Assembly: GCF_017571465.1 (NCBI RefSeq)
Contig: NZ_JAGETV010000007.1
Coordinates: 1 to 64,000, forward strand
Direction of reading: 5' to 3'
Source: Thiomicrorhabdus marina
GTDB taxonomy: Bacteria > Pseudomonadota > Gammaproteobacteria > Thiomicrospirales > Thiomicrospiraceae
Length of the DNA stretch: 64,000 nt
This document shows positions 25,081 to 34,788 of this stretch, piece after piece (position 1 is the stretch's first letter; every line of letters begins with the position of its first letter). The position numbers and the translations under genes were made by a program. Below the pieces are notes generated by a model. It searched no databases. It was not told the origin of the DNA and was given only the letters and a program-made list of their open reading frames with translations.

Positions 25081-27300
25081 TTAATGGATATACCAGCGAA
25101 TACCGGCATAGAAGTAACGGCCGATATCATTACCCAACGCTGGGTCGATATCGGTTTTCAATAGATTGTCGATGCCGGCAAAGAGATCAACTTCAGCCAG
25201 TGCGTAGTTGAATTTTAGATCCACTGGCGTATAAGCATCGGCTTGCGTAACCACAGTTTGTCCTTGTACGGTTTCGCTGTAATTTTGTTGCCCGACATAG
25301 CGCGCGCGTAGTTGCGTGCTGAAATCCGGCGTGACTTGGTATTTGAGACCCAAACCGATTTGAATATCCGGCGTATAGTCGAGTTTACGTTGGCTATCTT
25401 TGTCATAAGAATCAAGTAGGTTAAAGGCTAAATCCCAGCTTAGCTTCTTATTTAAGTGCTGCATTGCGCTGAAATCCAAGCCTTTTAAAGTCACCTTGCT
25501 GGCATTACGGAAGCTGATGTAATTGGCGGTCTGCTCACGCAGAATATTGTTTTCGATTTCGGTATAAAACAGTGCTAGGTCATATTGCCAATTACTGCCG
25601 AAACCGCGGATACCGACTTCGATGTTTTCGCTCTGTTCCGCTTCAAGATCAAACGCCTGTTTGCCGATAGAAGAATCTACCACTTGCGCGCCGACAAAAC
25701 GTTTGCCTTGCGGATTATAGCGATTGATAAAGTTCTCCTGACTGTCCGGTGCGCGGAAGCCTTGTGCATAGCGGGCGCGTAATGTCAGTGCCGGCATAAA
25801 TTGATAACTGCTACCGACATGCGCAGTGGTTGCTTCACCGGCGGCAGAAGTGTCGTCGTAACGTAACCCGTAAATCAAGTTTGCTTGCGGGGTAATTTGC
25901 CACTCGTGTTGTGCAAAAATGCCGGAGCTATCTTGTTCGATGGTTGACATACTGCCGTCTTCGGCAAAAAAGGCCGCGTCGCGTCGGTCAGCAAAGTATT
26001 CGGCTCCCATCAAGATTCGGTGCTCTGTATTGGCTTGCCAAGTGGCGTTTAAACTGTGTTGCACAGCCTGTACTGTGCCGTCGCCGCTTAAACTGGCGGA
26101 AGCGGCTTGCGAGGCGTAGCCCATCTCTTGCCATAGTAAGCTGGTAATCTGATCTTGCTTATCGTAATGCGATAGGCTCGATTGCCACTGCAGTTGTAAA
26201 TCGTCTCGGACTTGCCATTTTGCACCGATTCCCAAATCCACGCGCTGATTGGTCAAGGCTTGCGCATAGGGAATATTGGCAAAGTTTAGCGCACCGTTTT
26301 GGCCACTGATATAGTTAGAGGCATAAACGTTAGAAATGCCTTGAGTATTTCTCTGCTCATGCATATAAGCCAACGAAAAATTCAGTGCTAAGTCGGCATT
26401 CAGTTGATGGTTGATTTCGCCGCCGATATTAATGATTTCGCTCGGATCGCGGTAATAGACCGGCAGTGCATAGCTGTCATTAATCAAATCGCCAATAGGT
26501 TGGCTGAAAGCGGCGGCGCAGTTATCACCTTGCCCGCACGCCATATTATTATTTGGATTGATGCGCAAATTTGATTCGCTCGGTTTACTTTGCACGCCTT
26601 GCTGATTGCCAATTGGCACTCGAACTTGCGCCGTTTCGGTTTCGCTATAATCGCCGGTTTTTAGAGCACTAAACCACGCGCTGTAACCGGTCGCTTTTTG
26701 CTGACCGCGAACACTGGTTTCAAATTGTGTTTTTTCACCGTTGCCATGCTGATTGGCTCCATGGCTAAGGCTTAAACTTGACTCAAAACCATCAACCGGC
26801 TTTTTGGTAATAATATTAATCACCCCGCCTAATGCATCCGAACCATACAGCGCCGCCATAGGCCCTTTAATAATTTCAATCCGTTCAATTGCGGCAGCCG
26901 GAATGCGATTGGCATCATAGGCTTTGGTAAATTCAGTGCCGATTCGGCGGCCATTCATCAATAAAAGTGAACCCTTGGAAGAGACGCCACGAATGGAAAA
27001 TTGGCCATTATCGCTACTGACGTTGCCTGCCGATGGATTAAAGAAAACGCCACTGTATTGCAGAATGTCACGCAAGGTAACGGCAGCCTGCTGTTCAATC
27101 TGAGCAGCCGTAATCACTTCAACTGAAACCGGCAGCTGGTCTAGACTGCTTTCAGTCTGGGTAGCAGCGGTGACGGCAACCGTGTCGAGTTGTTGGTAGT
27201 CTGCATGCGCAATTTGACTGAAAGCCGAGCACATCAAAGCACTATGTAAACTAAGGCTCAGCAGCTTTCGTGTAAAACGAGGTGTGGTGTTAGAAGTCAT
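25081..27300 (-). CDS. TonB-dependent outer-membrane receptor (siderophore/colicin-receptor type)
   Basis: The 739-residue protein has a signal peptide (to about residue 33), a TonB box-like LDTVAVTAA, a plug domain with LPVSVEVITAAQIEQQAAVTL-type start, RGVSSKGSLLLMNGRRIG and IEIIKGPMAALYGSDALGGVINIIT, and a 22-strand-type barrel ending GIRWYIH (terminal aromatic-rich strand). It resembles FepA/CirA-type receptors. A Fur-like box 32-46 bases upstream supports iron control. The ligand is unknown. Confidence 0.88.
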   Translation of the reverse strand: MTSNTTPRFTRKLLSLSLHSALMCSAFSQIAHADYQQLDTVAVTAATQTESSLDQLPVSVEVITAAQIEQQAAVTLRDILQYSGVFFNPSAGNVSSDNGQFSIRGVSSKGSLLLMNGRRIGTEFTKAYDANRIPAAAIERIEIIKGPMAALYGSDALGGVINIITKKPVDGFESSLSLSHGANQHGNGEKTQFETSVRGQQKATGYSAWFSALKTGDYSETETAQVRVPIGNQQGVQSKPSESNLRINPNNNMACGQGDNCAAAFSQPIGDLINDSYALPVYYRDPSEIINIGGEINHQLNADLALNFSLAYMHEQRNTQGISNVYASNYISGQNGALNFANIPYAQALTNQRVDLGIGAKWQVRDDLQLQWQSSLSHYDKQDQITSLLWQEMGYASQAASASLSGDGTVQAVQHSLNATWQANTEHRILMGAEYFADRRDAAFFAEDGSMSTIEQDSSGIFAQHEWQITPQANLIYGLRYDDTSAAGEATTAHVGSSYQFMPALTLRARYAQGFRAPDSQENFINRYNPQGKRFVGAQVVDSSIGKQAFDLEAEQSENIEVGIRGFGSNWQYDLALFYTEIENNILREQTANYISFRNASKVTLKGLDFSAMQHLNKKLSWDLAFNLLDSYDKDSQRKLDYTPDIQIGLGLKYQVTPDFSTQLRARYVGQQNYSETVQGQTVVTQADAYTPVDLKFNYALAEVDLFAGIDNLLKTDIDPALGNDIGRYFYAGIRWYIH

Positions 27301-27331
27301 ATTATTTAAAACAGGTGAAAGTAAATGTAAA

Positions 27332-27346
27332 TGATAACGGTTATTA
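27332..27346 (-). promoter_or_regulatory. Fur box upstream of the TonB receptor
   Basis: TGATAACGGTTATTA matches the 7-1-7 Fur consensus (TGATAAT-N-ATTATCA) at 11 of 14 positions and lies just upstream of the receptor start. Confidence 0.65.
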
Positions 27347-27545
27347 TTAATATTTTTTTGCGTAAATCAATAGATGTTCTAATTTTTTTATAGTTTTTTT
27401 GATTTATAGATAAAAATTATTTGGTCTGGGCTATTGGCTAAGCTGTATGTCGTGGTGGAGAGAAGGGTGGATTTAATCGCACCTGACCTTCGACTTAAGC
27501 AATTCGTTTGATCAGGTATTTGGTGACGGTTAGATTCAATAGATG

Positions 27546-27596
27546 CAGAACAAGTACAAATGCTATGCTGAAAACAATGAGCGAGGACTTGTTCTG
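27546..27596. repeat. 10-bp inverted repeat after the Deg-like gene
   Basis: CAGAACAAGT (27546-27555) and ACTTGTTCTG (27587-27596) are perfect inverted copies with a 31-base gap, beginning 8 bases past the protease stop. The long loop argues against a simple terminator. The rest of 27347-27545 shows nothing coding. Confidence 0.45.
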
Positions 27597-27603
27597 TATT
27601 TCT

Positions 27604-29004
27604 CTATATACCGTATTGCTGACGAATTAAAGCATCGCCGTTTTTGGCTTGCTGAGGATCTAAAACAATCGTGCGATCATCGTGCGTTTTTAGCACAATG
27701 GGCTGCGTGGTGCTAGCTTGCAAGGCTTGCACTATTTGCTCAAAGGATGAAACCTTTTGCTTGTTTAGACTTTCGATGACACTGTAAGCCGCTCTGTATC
27801 CGGCGTTTTGTGCATTCGGCAAAATCTGCTGTAGTACGACAATCTCTTTCTGCTGAGGGTGCTGGTTTGCGTAACTTTGCAGATTGGCGGCAGTGATAAT
27901 GTTTTTACGATTATTGCTTTGGATTAGCGCTTCTAGAATATTCTGGCTCAGCGGAACTAGCATTAGGCCGCCAAATAGGTGAAATTGCGGTTTATCGCTA
28001 AAAAGTCTAGGCAAATTGTTCTGTTCGCCTGCCAAATTCCAGTCCATTGTCATCATTTGGCCCTGACGCAGTACTTTGATGGAGATGCTCTCGCCAATCT
28101 GTTTTTGATGCAGTAATTCTTTAAAAGAGAGTTTACCTTCAGGTAAAAACACCATGCCGTCATTTTCGATTTTCTGCCCCGAAACTTCAATTAATACATC
28201 GTTTTCCTGCAAGGGAGAATCACTTGAATTTACCTCTTCGATTAGTATGCCTGAAGCCGTTTCAGGCAGTTGGAAATAGCGCTGTAAAGTTGGGTTTTCC
28301 ATCTGAGTAAAGAGGAAGTTTTCGTGCGGCATACCTTGGTATTCACCATCGGCAATATCCTTGAAGAAATGCCGAATGACGCGAGAAGGAACTAGGTAGC
28401 TAATGTTATTGGCTTTGGTAATTCCTTGCATGGCAATACCGACGATTTTCTGTTGTTGATTAATAATTGGCCCGCCGCTGTTTCCCGGATTAATTGGGGT
28501 ATCGATTTGAATGGTTAGAAACGGTTGTTTGGAATAGCTATAGTGACGATGTTCCAAACGTGAGACCACGCCTTTTGTGGTTGAAAGCTCGTCGCCGCCC
28601 ATTGGAAAGCCTAGCGCAGTAACCTGCTCACCCATTTTCGGTAAATCGCCTAATTCCAGCGGTTCGATGTCGTCAAAGAAACCACGGTTATCGATTTCCA
28701 GCAATGCTAAATCCGTTGCATTCGAGACCCATTTGACCTTTGCCGAGAACTTGCGGATATTGTGGTTTTTTCGGACTTCAATAAAGGTGGCATGACCGAT
28801 GACATGTGCCGACGTCAAAATATAGTTTTGCTGCTCTATCTGCACAAAAACGCCTGAACCGGACGAACGACTGATTTTCTTGGTTTGCCAAGGCAGCTCA
28901 TAATCGGGCAAGCTTTTGCTGACAAAGACCTTAACGGTGCTGTTTTCAGCGGAAGCGCAAGCCAGTTGTATCGGTAAAAGCAGTAGTAGGAGAAATTTTT
29001 TCAT
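27604..29004 (-). CDS. Deg/HtrA-like periplasmic serine protease
   Basis: The 466-residue protein has a signal peptide (about 1-19), then a trypsin-like domain with an intact triad: H67 (TSAHVIG), D98 (NATDLALLEI), S176 (INPGNSGGP). A PDZ-like segment follows (about 225-320, GILIEEVNSSDSPLQENDVLIEVSGQ). The C-terminal 140 residues have a second PDZ-like region, as in the DEG9 type. It starts 35 bases after the TonB receptor gene (29039) on the same strand and probably belongs to the same transcript. Its substrate may be linked to that receptor, an inference from context. Confidence 0.82.
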   Translation of the reverse strand: MKKFLLLLLLPIQLACASAENSTVKVFVSKSLPDYELPWQTKKISRSSGSGVFVQIEQQNYILTSAHVIGHATFIEVRKNHNIRKFSAKVKWVSNATDLALLEIDNRGFFDDIEPLELGDLPKMGEQVTALGFPMGGDELSTTKGVVSRLEHRHYSYSKQPFLTIQIDTPINPGNSGGPIINQQQKIVGIAMQGITKANNISYLVPSRVIRHFFKDIADGEYQGMPHENFLFTQMENPTLQRYFQLPETASGILIEEVNSSDSPLQENDVLIEVSGQKIENDGMVFLPEGKLSFKELLHQKQIGESISIKVLRQGQMMTMDWNLAGEQNNLPRLFSDKPQFHLFGGLMLVPLSQNILEALIQSNNRKNIITAANLQSYANQHPQQKEIVVLQQILPNAQNAGYRAAYSVIESLNKQKVSSFEQIVQALQASTTQPIVLKTHDDRTIVLDPQQAKNGDALIRQQYGI

Positions 29005-29038
29005 CAGAGTGACTCTTATTTTTCAGGAGTGTATGGGG

Positions 29039-31516
29039 TTAAAAATCAATACTTGCGCCAAGCCAGAATTGGCGGCCTAAAGTGTAATTGTTGGTACCGT
29101 CATCGACCTTCTGGACTTGATCAAGCAGGTTTTTGGCATCTACGGTAAAAGTCATCGTCTGGCCGAGCCAACGATATTTATAGCTCAGCGATAAATCCAA
29201 CTTAAATAAGGGATCGTAATCGACATAGCGATAAATTTGGATCTTGCGCACCGCATTGGCGTCATCGTCATCTTGCACTGAATCCAATACAAATGAATTC
29301 GACTCAAAGTTTTGGTATTTGCCGGTATAGGTGGCAAACAGACCGATATTTAGCCCTTTGCTGGCTTGGTAACCGTAAAACAGTTTTAAGGTTGCCGGAG
29401 AGTTATCTTCAATGGTGCCGAAATCGGACATGGAGTAGAGTTGTCCCTGATAAATAATGGCGGAGTTGTCAATGTCGTCGGCTTCATCGTTATAGCCTTC
29501 GACGTAGTTTTTTGACCCCTTGCCTTTAAAGAAACTGGCCAAAATGCTGTGTTTGGCCCAAGATTTCTGCCATTTAATCCGGAACGATTGGTGTTTACTC
29601 CAGCCGTTATTGGTTAGCGTGGTGTAGGTGTGACCATCATCGGCCACCGCACTGGTTTCGCTGGTAAATTGATCATGACCATCGCGAAACACTTGCTCCA
29701 TCGACAAGATTCCGCCCAATAGTTTGGCTTCCAATCCAATGCTGTGCTCATCGCTGTATGGCGTTTTTAGTTTTGAGTACTCGGTAATATCGGTGTGGTA
29801 ATCATCGCCTAAAGACCACTGGTCGGGGGTCACGATTTTCTGACCGTTTTCATCATAACCGCCGAGTAGGCCGCGAGTGTATTCCTGATAGTTTTTACCG
29901 GATTGGCGCAATTTGTGGGACAAAAAGGTATTGGCGTAATAGCGATTCAGTCCGGCGGTTAAGAAAATATCTTTATTGCCGAAAAGGTCGAATTTCCCCA
30001 AACTGCGGTAGGCGATATCGTGATTTTCCATAAAGTCGTTATAGTCATAACGTGCGCCTAGGCGCAGCATCAAACGCTGCCACTGCATGGAATCTTCCAA
30101 ATAGAAACCGGTGTTGACGATTTCCGCCTCGCGGGTGCCAGCGAGATAAACCGTCTTGTTAGCGGCATACTGTTCACCTTCAACACAAGCGTCTGCGCTG
30201 CCGCAATTAAGGTTGGCGATACCGGCTTCAGCTTCGCCGTCTCTGTGGCTGACGGTATAACGATTAGCGTCTTGTGTACGGGTTTTCGTGGCGGCAACAC
30301 GATTCAATTCTGCACCGAGTTTGACGGCGTGTTCAGTTTCGCCGGATTGCATGCGTTTGAAGGCAAAATCGCTTTTTAAGTACATACGGTTCTGTTCGCT
30401 TTCCAAATCGCCGTAGCCTCCCTGACGAGAGTAATTGCCGTCATAGACTCTACCCCAGGGAAAGGTATCGGTGTGCGCCCAGTAATAATAATTTTGCGGC
30501 GCTTCGCGGCTATTGACGCTTTGGTTAATCGAAAAGCTGCTGTCCATGCTGCCGAGAGCAAAATGACTTTCCAGTTCAAGATTGAGTTTGCTACCGCCGC
30601 CGTTGACCGTATATTCACTGTCTTCGACATTCTGTAGCAGACGGTTTTCCGAATAGGGGGCGGTACTGAAAGTGATATCCAAAATATGGTCGTCGTTAAA
30701 AAAGTGCGTCCATTTGGTCAACAGATTATCCAGCGTGCGCTGCTCGTTTTCGGTGCGGTCTAAATGCAGAACCGGAATGTCCGATGTTGCGCGATTGTAA
30801 TTGATGTAAAAAGCGTTACTGTCATTGACTGGGACGTTAACAAATAGATTGTAGTTGAGCTTTTCGAATTTAGGTTGATCGTCGGCCGCACTGCGCGACA
30901 ATTCGAAATCGGTTTGGTCTTCGACGTGAAATTTGGTTAGGCTATCGGCAGTATAGCGCACCCCAAAATGTGCACGGAACTCGCCTTCGGCACGTTTGGT
31001 TTTGGCCTCGACTACACCGCTACTAAATTGACCGAATTGCGCTGAGACGTTGCTGCTGTAAACATTGATCGATTCAATCAAGTTGAGATTGAGGTACATC
31101 TCCTGCGGATGGCCTTCCAATTGGCCTACATTGCTGGTGGTCGAGCCGGGGTCAAGAATTGAATTATTCGGCGAGCCATCGACAATAAAATTGTTTTGGT
31201 AATAAGCCCCGCCTAAAATCGAGACCTTACCGGGTTTGAGTTCACCCGCTTGGTTGGAGGTGTTAGCTGTGTCAATGACTTCGACCTCGGGCAGAATCAT
31301 CAAAGCTTCATTCATGTCGCCGTTGCTTTTCGGTAGGGTTTGTAAGATTTCTTTGGAAAGGGTGGTCTTTCCTGCTTCGCTGCTGTCGGCTTTAATTTCC
31401 GCTTCCGGTTCGGCATTGACGACTACGGTCGATAGCTGTGCTTCGGCATAAGCGAATTTAGGTACCATTAATAACAGGCAACTAAGTGTTAAATAAAATG
31501 CGTTGGTTTTGCGCAT
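29039..31516 (-). CDS. TonB-dependent receptor of the MauG/lipoprotein locus
   Basis: From ATG 31516 (GGAG site; the frame extends 19 codons further up) the protein is 825 residues. Signal peptide ends AYA. A TonB-box-like STVVVNAE precedes a plug domain (QTLPKSNGDMNEALMILPEVEV, VSILGGAYYQNNFIVDG, GQFSSGVVEAKTK). The barrel ends in YTLGRQFWLGASIDF. It is not of the FepA class; the plug differs, lacking the usual RG-x-x motif set. Gene order suggests it works with the lipoprotein and di-heme enzyme upstream and the protease downstream. The substrate is unknown. Confidence 0.84.
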   Translation of the reverse strand: MRKTNAFYLTLSCLLLMVPKFAYAEAQLSTVVVNAEPEAEIKADSSEAGKTTLSKEILQTLPKSNGDMNEALMILPEVEVIDTANTSNQAGELKPGKVSILGGAYYQNNFIVDGSPNNSILDPGSTTSNVGQLEGHPQEMYLNLNLIESINVYSSNVSAQFGQFSSGVVEAKTKRAEGEFRAHFGVRYTADSLTKFHVEDQTDFELSRSAADDQPKFEKLNYNLFVNVPVNDSNAFYINYNRATSDIPVLHLDRTENEQRTLDNLLTKWTHFFNDDHILDITFSTAPYSENRLLQNVEDSEYTVNGGGSKLNLELESHFALGSMDSSFSINQSVNSREAPQNYYYWAHTDTFPWGRVYDGNYSRQGGYGDLESEQNRMYLKSDFAFKRMQSGETEHAVKLGAELNRVAATKTRTQDANRYTVSHRDGEAEAGIANLNCGSADACVEGEQYAANKTVYLAGTREAEIVNTGFYLEDSMQWQRLMLRLGARYDYNDFMENHDIAYRSLGKFDLFGNKDIFLTAGLNRYYANTFLSHKLRQSGKNYQEYTRGLLGGYDENGQKIVTPDQWSLGDDYHTDITEYSKLKTPYSDEHSIGLEAKLLGGILSMEQVFRDGHDQFTSETSAVADDGHTYTTLTNNGWSKHQSFRIKWQKSWAKHSILASFFKGKGSKNYVEGYNDEADDIDNSAIIYQGQLYSMSDFGTIEDNSPATLKLFYGYQASKGLNIGLFATYTGKYQNFESNSFVLDSVQDDDDANAVRKIQIYRYVDYDPLFKLDLSLSYKYRWLGQTMTFTVDAKNLLDQVQKVDDGTNNYTLGRQFWLGASIDF

Positions 31517-31535
31517 GGATTGCTCCAGAAAACAG

Positions 31536-31565
31536 AAAGACAGGTGTTTTGAAACACCTGTCTTT
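31536..31565 (-). terminator. 14-bp hairpin between lipoprotein and TonB genes
   Basis: A perfect 14-bp stem (31536-31549 with 31552-31565, 2-base loop) lies between the two genes. In the direction of transcription (minus) it is followed by CTGTTTTC; on the plus strand by TTTTT-like sequence. It is likely a partial terminator or processing hairpin that sets unequal levels of lipoprotein and receptor. Confidence 0.7.
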
Positions 31566-31584
31566 TTGAACAACAGAGTCGGTT

Positions 31585-34500
31585 TTATTCTGCTGTCGAG
31601 TTAAAGAAAGGGGTTAAGTCGCTGCTGTCGGGAATGCCGTCATTATCTACGTCGCTATCCAGTGTCAGTCCACAAGCTGCTATCTGTTCGGCGGTCGCGC
31701 CTTGGTCATAGAAATCAGGCAGGCCGTCACGATCGTTGTCCACCGTGGCAACATCACAACTTTCAAAAGCATCGTGCTGATAAAGTGAGTAGGAGATTTG
31801 GCGCAGGCTTTGCAGGTAGTTGGCTTTTAACGGCAGATATTGATTAGCCAATTGCAGCGCCGAATTGATTTGATTGATGGTCGCGTAACCCCAGATCGCA
31901 CCCTGATAGGCTTTTAATTGATTCGAGGTGTCGGCAATTTGCGCAGCGGTCTCTAGCAATAAATCGGCAGACTTTTGAACACCTTCCGGCTGATTGTTTT
32001 CTAAGTAGAAACCTTGCAGGCCGCCGCTGAAATAAAGGGTAGAGTCGTTGCTTGGAGCTGTGCCGTACAGCGCCACTGCCCGAGCTTGATAATCTTCTTG
32101 AGCGGAGTCGCTATCCAACATTTCGCTGCCGGCGATAATGTCATAAATATCTTCAAGAATGGTGGAGATCATGCTCATCGCGACACTGCCGTTATCGTTG
32201 ATGATGGTGGCAAGGGTTGCTAAACGAGAGCGGCGTTCGCCGGCATCGGTAATGGTTAGTGCAAATTGACGTGCTTGTTCGGCGTATTCAAAGGCTTGCT
32301 CATTCATGCCCATTTCAAAGTAGTGGCGGGCAATGTAGGTCAAACCGTAGGCTTGCTGGTAAGGGTCGAAAACCACGGCATTGGCCGGAGCCGATTCATC
32401 GCCGGTGATAATGTCGATCGCCTGCTGCATCATTTGTGCCGACAATTCGCTTTCGCCAGCAAAGTGATACAGATTGGCCAGTTTGGCATAACCGTAGAGC
32501 ACATAGTTCGTGGTTTTTAAGGCATCGGTGGTCTCTACCGCATCGGTAATCGCCTGATCCAAAAGGGTTCGTGCCGTATCGATAGCCAATTTAGCATCGG
32601 CCAGTTGACCGTTGTTGATTAAGTTAAGCGCCAAGTACGGTGTTGATTTACTTACGCCGCTATAGGTAAGCGATTTAACGGCATTGCGGTATTCGGTGGA
32701 AGCGGTACCCGGCATAAGGTTTTCTTGAATCAATTCAATCGCATCGCCGGTGCTTAACGTTGGGTTATAAACGGCGTAGTTTGCCCAAGCATTGGCGATA
32801 TAAGTATCGCGTACCATGCTATTGATAACCGTTGTGACCTCTTCCAATGAGGTTCCGGCGTCGGCTAGGATCGGCATCATGAAATTGGAGAGATAGATGT
32901 CGGTGCGATAAGTCGTATCGTTGTTGCCTGTATTGCCCTCAATACCGTCATCGGCACGCAAAGCGTAAATATCATTAAAAATTTGCAAAGCGCGTGCTTT
33001 GTCTTCTGCGGAACCGAGATTCTGGTAGTAGGCTTCGGCAACACCGAACATCGCGAAGACGCGCATCAGGTAATACCAACGCGACGGTGTATCCGGGTAG
33101 TTGCTTTTCCGATTAGGCGGTGTTTGTTGAGCAATAGTGTAAGCGTCTTCCAAGGTCTGTCTGGCTGTGGTCAAATCGCCGTCTTGTGCATACAAAATCG
33201 CTGCGTTGGTCAAGCCGCCTGCATAGGCGCCAAATGGCGTTGAATTGTCGCCGAATTCGCTGACTAGCGATTGCATATAAGCGGTGAGGGCTTGTGCCTT
33301 ATCGTTCAGACCAAGTTGGCTGAAGGCATAAACCATCTGATTCACATCAACCACATCTGCCGATTTAATCGAAGCCGCGCCTTTGGATTGCAGGTAACTT
33401 TTGAACAGCACGAGGCTCTTGTCCAACATTGCTTCGGCATCTTCCGCGCTCAGGTCGTTATCGATATAGTATTCGGCAATGTCCAGCAAAATCTGGTATT
33501 CCGATTCGGGGGTGAAGATATTGCGGTTGGCGTATTGCAGCGCCAATGCAGGGTTGTCGTTGCTTAAATAGCCTTTAGCCAGATTGAGGTATACCGACTC
33601 CATGGTGGCGATATCGGTTACGCCGCTGATGATGTCTGCCGATTGCGCCAGATGCGAAGCGGTCGATTGATAGTAGTATTCGCGTTTGGCTTCGCTGCTG
33701 TCTTCCAGAGCTTGCGCCAACTCTTGACGATGGTTAAGCAGGTTTTCGTTTTCTACTTGGTTCAATGCAATCTCTGCCACTTCGCTACTGATGTCGGGGA
33801 CTTGCATTTCGGCATCGGTCACATCTAAGGTTGCTACGTTTTGCAGCAAGCCAAGCAGCAGCGCGATTTGAGTGCGGTTGACTTGACCAACCGATTGGCC
33901 TGATAAATAGACCAAGATCGCATCGGTCAGTTTGTCGGCATTGGCGATGACCGTTGCATCGGCAAAATCGTGCCCGGCAAATAAGTCGCTTTGCAACAGG
34001 GTGTGTTGGCTGATGAAACGGTTAATGGTGTCTTGCGTGTTACTGGCACTTCCGAGGTTGGCACTCAGTGCCAAAAGTTGATTGATCAACTCGTTGCTGA
34101 GGCCGCTGTTTTCGATAACGGCATTAATTCCGGTCTGATCGTCGGTTTCATTTAAGGTTAGGTCGGCAAAGCCGTTGTCCAGATTTTTGGCAATTAAGGT
34201 CAGTAGCATGGCTTTGTGTAATAAAGCGGCACTGCTTTCTGTTGATTGGGTCAGATCGCTCGGATCGATATTTAATTCCGCGCTAATTGCGGTTTGCGCC
34301 TGTTGTAAGCTGTCGCCGGCGTTCATGCGCTGGGTGACTAAAGACGTTAGCGGAGTGACAAAATAGCGATTGTTGGCCGTATCTTGCAAACCGGCAGGAA
34401 CCGAAAACTGTACACCGGTTAGATCCTCGCCGGTTGCTGAATCGCTACCGCCGGTAGCGTAAATAGCGTACTCGCTTAAGTCAATTTGCCCGGATAGGGT

Positions 34501-34764
34501 TAAGCTGAAAGCGCCGAGCGCATTGGTTAAGGTTTTTTCCGCTAGGCATTCGCTTGCCAGATCAATACGGCAAATCTTCACTACCGAACTTTCTACTGCC
34601 GGATCGACAACAAAACCGTTGATGGTACTGCTGGTGCTCGTATCCGGTGCGCTTGATTCCGAATCCGCGCCGGTCGAACTGCCGCCGCCTCCGCAAGCAC
34701 TAAGCGCGATAGCGCCGCTGGCAATGAGAAGACTTTGTAGGAGAGGTTTCAGTTGAGTTTTCAT
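31585..34764 (-). CDS. Giant lipoprotein with TPR-like helical repeats and C-terminal calcium repeats
   Basis: A 1059-residue protein with a lipoprotein signal (LSAC, Cys24) and a Gly/Ser/Thr linker. Residues 45-110 resemble an Ig-like/carboxypeptidase-regulatory fold (INGFVVDPAVESSVVKICRI). A long helical body of TPR-like repeats follows (for example ALQYANRNIFTPESEYQILL, ARQTLEDAYTIAQ, AFEYAEQARQFALTI). The tail has thrombospondin type-3-like aspartate repeats (DNDRDGLPDFYD, DVDNDGIPDSSD) that bind calcium in other proteins. It is probably anchored in the outer membrane. It lies between the MauG-like gene and the TonB gene. I do not recognise a specific family. Confidence 0.75.
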   Translation of the reverse strand: MKTQLKPLLQSLLIASGAIALSACGGGGSSTGADSESSAPDTSTSSTINGFVVDPAVESSVVKICRIDLASECLAEKTLTNALGAFSLTLSGQIDLSEYAIYATGGSDSATGEDLTGVQFSVPAGLQDTANNRYFVTPLTSLVTQRMNAGDSLQQAQTAISAELNIDPSDLTQSTESSAALLHKAMLLTLIAKNLDNGFADLTLNETDDQTGINAVIENSGLSNELINQLLALSANLGSASNTQDTINRFISQHTLLQSDLFAGHDFADATVIANADKLTDAILVYLSGQSVGQVNRTQIALLLGLLQNVATLDVTDAEMQVPDISSEVAEIALNQVENENLLNHRQELAQALEDSSEAKREYYYQSTASHLAQSADIISGVTDIATMESVYLNLAKGYLSNDNPALALQYANRNIFTPESEYQILLDIAEYYIDNDLSAEDAEAMLDKSLVLFKSYLQSKGAASIKSADVVDVNQMVYAFSQLGLNDKAQALTAYMQSLVSEFGDNSTPFGAYAGGLTNAAILYAQDGDLTTARQTLEDAYTIAQQTPPNRKSNYPDTPSRWYYLMRVFAMFGVAEAYYQNLGSAEDKARALQIFNDIYALRADDGIEGNTGNNDTTYRTDIYLSNFMMPILADAGTSLEEVTTVINSMVRDTYIANAWANYAVYNPTLSTGDAIELIQENLMPGTASTEYRNAVKSLTYSGVSKSTPYLALNLINNGQLADAKLAIDTARTLLDQAITDAVETTDALKTTNYVLYGYAKLANLYHFAGESELSAQMMQQAIDIITGDESAPANAVVFDPYQQAYGLTYIARHYFEMGMNEQAFEYAEQARQFALTITDAGERRSRLATLATIINDNGSVAMSMISTILEDIYDIIAGSEMLDSDSAQEDYQARAVALYGTAPSNDSTLYFSGGLQGFYLENNQPEGVQKSADLLLETAAQIADTSNQLKAYQGAIWGYATINQINSALQLANQYLPLKANYLQSLRQISYSLYQHDAFESCDVATVDNDRDGLPDFYDQGATAEQIAACGLTLDSDVDNDGIPDSSDLTPFFNSTAE

Positions 34765-34788
34765 AATGTGTCCTTAAGCGTTTTAGCG

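Noticed and set aside
25585-26147. Plus-strand frames opposite the TonB receptor
   Set aside because: Shadow frames of a well-supported minus-strand gene, Arg-rich as expected for antisense.
27546-27596. Rho-independent terminator after the Deg-like gene
   Set aside because: The 31-base loop and lack of a T-run make this unlikely; kept as an inverted repeat.
31662-34756. Many plus-strand frames opposite the giant lipoprotein
   Set aside because: The minus frame is a continuous 1059 codons with a lipobox and repeats; the others are shadows.
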